Origin: Oscillospiraceae bacterium
GTDB taxonomy: Bacteria > Bacillota > Clostridia > Oscillospirales > Oscillospiraceae
Length of the DNA: 64,000 bases
Direction: 5' to 3'
NCBI GenBank assembly: GCA_020025515.1
Contig: JAHHRZ010000003.1
Coordinates: forward strand, 62,001-126,000
Positions 61,993 through 64,000 of this stretch are shown here, piece after piece. The translations under genes were made by a program, and so were the position numbers. The notes beneath the pieces are model-generated. The model ran no database searches, was not told the DNA's origin, and saw nothing but the letters and a program-made list of their open reading frames with translations. The first letter of the stretch is position 1; each line of letters starts with the position of its first letter.

Positions 61993-62814
61993 ATGTTACA
62001 GGATATTGCACCCCATGTGTACCACAACCCCATGGAGTTTCGGCAGCCCAGACAGGAAGATCTGGCATTGGTCTGCACAAAAGAGGGGATTCTTCTTCGC
62101 CGGGAGGGGAATGGCTGGATGCTGCCCCAGGTGGGACAGGTACAGGGGGCAGAGGCATTTATATATGGATTTTCCATTGATGAAACAGCCTATTTTCTTA
62201 CATTTTCCGGGGAAGTTCCCGGGTTCTCCTTTGTAAGAGATTATCGTGGTGGTGCACCGAAAGAGCTGGTCTACGCCTGCGCGGTGGGACAAAGTCTGGC
62301 CCGTTGGTATCAGGGAAACCGATTCTGCGGATGCTGCGCAGCGCCTATGGAGCATAGTCAAAAAGAGAGGGCGCTGGTGTGCACAAAATGCCACAATACG
62401 GTTTATCCAAGGATCAACCCTGCGGTCATTGTGGCGGTGCGTGATGGAGAGCGCCTGCTTTTGACCAAGTACGCCGGACGTGCTTTCACACGGTATGCCC
62501 TGGTGGCAGGCTATTCGGAGATTGGCGAAACGGTGGAAGAAACGGTGCGGCGGGAAGTGATGGAGGAAACAGGACTGCGGCTGGGAACGCTGCATTTCTA
62601 TAAATCCCAGCCTTGGGTGATAACGGACAGTCTCCTCATGGGTTTTTATGCCGATTTGGATGGCAGCGATCAGGTAAGGCTCCAGGAAGACGAACTGGCA
62701 GAGGGAACCTGGTTCCGGCGAGAGGAACTTCCGGATGATTTCTCCGGCGACAGCCTCACGGGAGAGATGATTACAAGATTCAAACAGGGAATGGATCATC
62801 TCCCTCTGGGATAA
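61993..62814 (+). CDS. nudC: NADH pyrophosphatase / Nudix RNA-decapping family protein
   Basis: Protein of 273 residues. It has the NudC layout: a divergent N-terminal domain, a zinc ribbon FCGCCAAPMEH...VCTKCHNTVYPRINPAVIVAV, the exact Nudix box GYSEIGETVEETVRREVMEETGL, and the NudC-specific SQPW motif (FYKSQPWVITDSLL). It splits NAD(H) to NMN(H) and AMP, and in E. coli removes NAD caps from RNA. The start follows AAGAAGGACG. Confidence 0.92.
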   Translation: MLQDIAPHVYHNPMEFRQPRQEDLALVCTKEGILLRREGNGWMLPQVGQVQGAEAFIYGFSIDETAYFLTFSGEVPGFSFVRDYRGGAPKELVYACAVGQSLARWYQGNRFCGCCAAPMEHSQKERALVCTKCHNTVYPRINPAVIVAVRDGERLLLTKYAGRAFTRYALVAGYSEIGETVEETVRREVMEETGLRLGTLHFYKSQPWVITDSLLMGFYADLDGSDQVRLQEDELAEGTWFRREELPDDFSGDSLTGEMITRFKQGMDHLPLG

Positions 62815-62847
62815 TGTAAAATTATTTCATCTTTCCAGAAACACCAC

Positions 62848-62876
62848 TTGCAACTGGGGGAATTTTCGGTTATAAT
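62848..62876 (+). promoter_or_regulatory. Promoter of the foldase gene
   Basis: TTGCAA at 62848-62853 and TATAAT at 62871-62876, 17 bases apart. Confidence 0.75.
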
Positions 62877-62929
62877 AGCCAAGTCTATACCCCCCAATAC
62901 CTAAGGATTATGAGAGGACTTGATAAACC

Positions 62930-64000
62930 ATGAGTGCATCCCGTCAGAAAAAGCTCCGTCAGGGGCAGCCCACTGAGGCCGTTGAACAGAAGCGCCTCGA
63001 GAAGAAGGAAGAGGCCAAGGCTGCAAGACAGCTTAAAGTCTGGACCATCCTGTTTTATGTGATCGTAGGTCTGGTCATTGTTGGCATTGCAGTGTCTGCC
63101 TTGATCAACAGCGGACTGCTGCAGCGTACCGTTACCGCGGTTACTGTAGGCGAACATAAGCTGACCGCTGCGGAAATGAACTATTTCTATGGCAATGCCA
63201 TGAATAGTGATCCTTACCTGAGCTACATGGTGAAGCCCGGTGTTCCCCTGGACAAGCAGGAGATGGAAGAGGGCAAGACTTTTGCTGATTATCTGCTGGA
63301 AAATGCAGTTCTTACCGCTCGTAATATGTATGCCGTCTATGATGAAGCCATTGCCAACGGTTATACCCTGACCGAGGAGGACAAGGCTTCCGTGGAGGCC
63401 TCTATCAGTGCTTTGGAGGCAACAGCGCCTGCCTACGGCTTTAACAGTGCTTCCGCAATGCTGCGTGCCAACTATGGTGTGGGCTGCAATGTCAGCACCT
63501 ATCGGGATTTCCTGGAGGTGCAGATTGTGGCTTCCAACTATGTCAATCAGTACATGGAAGGCCTGGAATACACCGCAGACGAGATCAAGGCTGAGGCGGA
63601 AAAGAACCCCACAGACTACTCTTCCTACACCTACCGCGTTTACACCTTTGCTACCAGCAACTATTATGAGACCGATGCGGAAGAGCACACCGAGGAAGAG
63701 ACCGAGGCAGCAAAAGCTGCTGCAAAGGCTGCTGCGGACAAGATGGCTGCCGACTGCAAGGGGGACGAGAAGGCCTTTGAAGCTGCTGTGCTTGAGATGA
63801 ACAAGGCTGCCGCCGAGAAGGAGGCGCAGGAGTCCGAGGACAAGGACGCCAAGCAGCCTGAGGTGAAGGATACTTCCCTGTATGAGAACTACCCCAAGGC
63901 CAATATAGCCAGCAATATGACGGAGTGGCTGGTTGATACTGCTCGTACAGCCGGTGAGACCACGGTTGTGGAGGCTTCCAACGGCTACAGTGTTGTGATG
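62930..64000 (+). CDS. PrsA/SurA-like peptidyl-prolyl isomerase, 5' part
   Basis: Partial gene open to the right edge (357 codons). A basic cytoplasmic N-terminus of about 40 residues, one transmembrane helix (VWTILFYVIVGLVIVGIAVSALI), and an external SurA-N-like helical region (TVGEHKLTAAEMNYFYGNAM..., DYLLENAVLTARNMYAVYDEAIANGYTLTEED) are seen, followed by a Lys/Ala/Glu-rich insert. The PpiC catalytic domain would follow at about residue 230 or beyond the edge. It would assist folding of exported proteins, such as the SLH proteins. The gene was traced by hand because its end is not in the window. Confidence 0.8.
   Translation, partial: MSASRQKKLRQGQPTEAVEQKRLEKKEEAKAARQLKVWTILFYVIVGLVIVGIAVSALINSGLLQRTVTAVTVGEHKLTAAEMNYFYGNAMNSDPYLSYMVKPGVPLDKQEMEEGKTFADYLLENAVLTARNMYAVYDEAIANGYTLTEEDKASVEASISALEATAPAYGFNSASAMLRANYGVGCNVSTYRDFLEVQIVASNYVNQYMEGLEYTADEIKAEAEKNPTDYSSYTYRVYTFATSNYYETDAEEHTEEETEAAKAAAKAAADKMAADCKGDEKAFEAAVLEMNKAAAEKEAQESEDKDAKQPEVKDTSLYENYPKANIASNMTEWLVDTARTAGETTVVEASNGYSVVM

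Overview
The window looks like a chromosome segment from an anaerobic Gram-positive gut Clostridia member, most likely of the Oscillospiraceae (Flavonifractor/Lawsonibacter/Oscillibacter type). The signs are glycine reductase genes with an in-frame UGA for selenocysteine, class I two-subunit fumarase, feoA-feoB with DUF3793 and flavodoxin, a SigI/RsgI pair, three secreted proteins with S-layer homology (SLH) or SLH-like repeats, strong AGGAGG ribosome binding sites and dense intrinsic terminators. No tRNA, rRNA, prophage, IS element or CRISPR array was seen. The taxonomic call is inference from gene content only.

Layout, 1-20 kb: an ABC-2 exporter cut by the window edge; a cobalamin riboswitch driving a 1213-residue SLH surface protein; a DUF421/DUF4363 pair; an orphan phosphoribosyltransferase-like gene; a C39-type peptidase; a VanRS-like two-component system; mntP; an SLH-anchored secreted endonuclease I; an SLH-like protein; a MATE pump; an SPFH/zinc-ribbon protein; a small lipoprotein. 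20-29 kb: a likely iron-responsive block (DUF2284, feoA, feoB, FeoB-associated Cys-rich protein, DUF3793, flavodoxin, two ABC exporter half-transporters, ygbA-like, ybaN-like), with two near-identical 16-bp inverted-repeat operators. 29-32 kb: grdX-grdE-grdB on the minus strand behind a tandem glycine riboswitch; grdB reads through UGA as selenocysteine.

32-36 kb: sigI, an rsgI-type anti-sigma gene and a secreted lipoprotein that carries a free copy of the RsgI extracellular domain plus thirteen 10-residue Asp repeats. One long promoter motif (CCCCGGTTT, 14-15 bases, CGTATyCTATrGAT) occurs upstream of sigI and twice upstream of the lipoprotein gene, which suggests a self-regulated SigI unit. 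36-42 kb: an esterase, an XRE membrane regulator, adenine deaminase, an LDH-family dehydrogenase with a malate-type specificity Arg, and fumarase alpha/beta. 42.3-42.8 kb holds a gene-free stretch with its own promoter and terminator that may be a structured ncRNA.

43-55 kb is a complete galactose module: galK-galT-galE on the minus strand, and divergently a YesN/YesM-type two-component system with a lipoprotein sugar-binding sensor followed by mglB-mglA-mglC. 55-64 kb is housekeeping: typA/bipA, an AI-2E-family permease, an LCP cell-wall ligase, a YbaK/ProX deacylase overlapping gluQRS, nudC, and a PrsA/SurA-like foldase cut by the right edge. The most unusual items are the SigI unit with its detached RsgI domain, the corrinoid-regulated SLH protein with an alpha/alpha-barrel domain, the UGA-containing grdB, the candidate ncRNA, and the malate-like lactate dehydrogenase next to fumarase.
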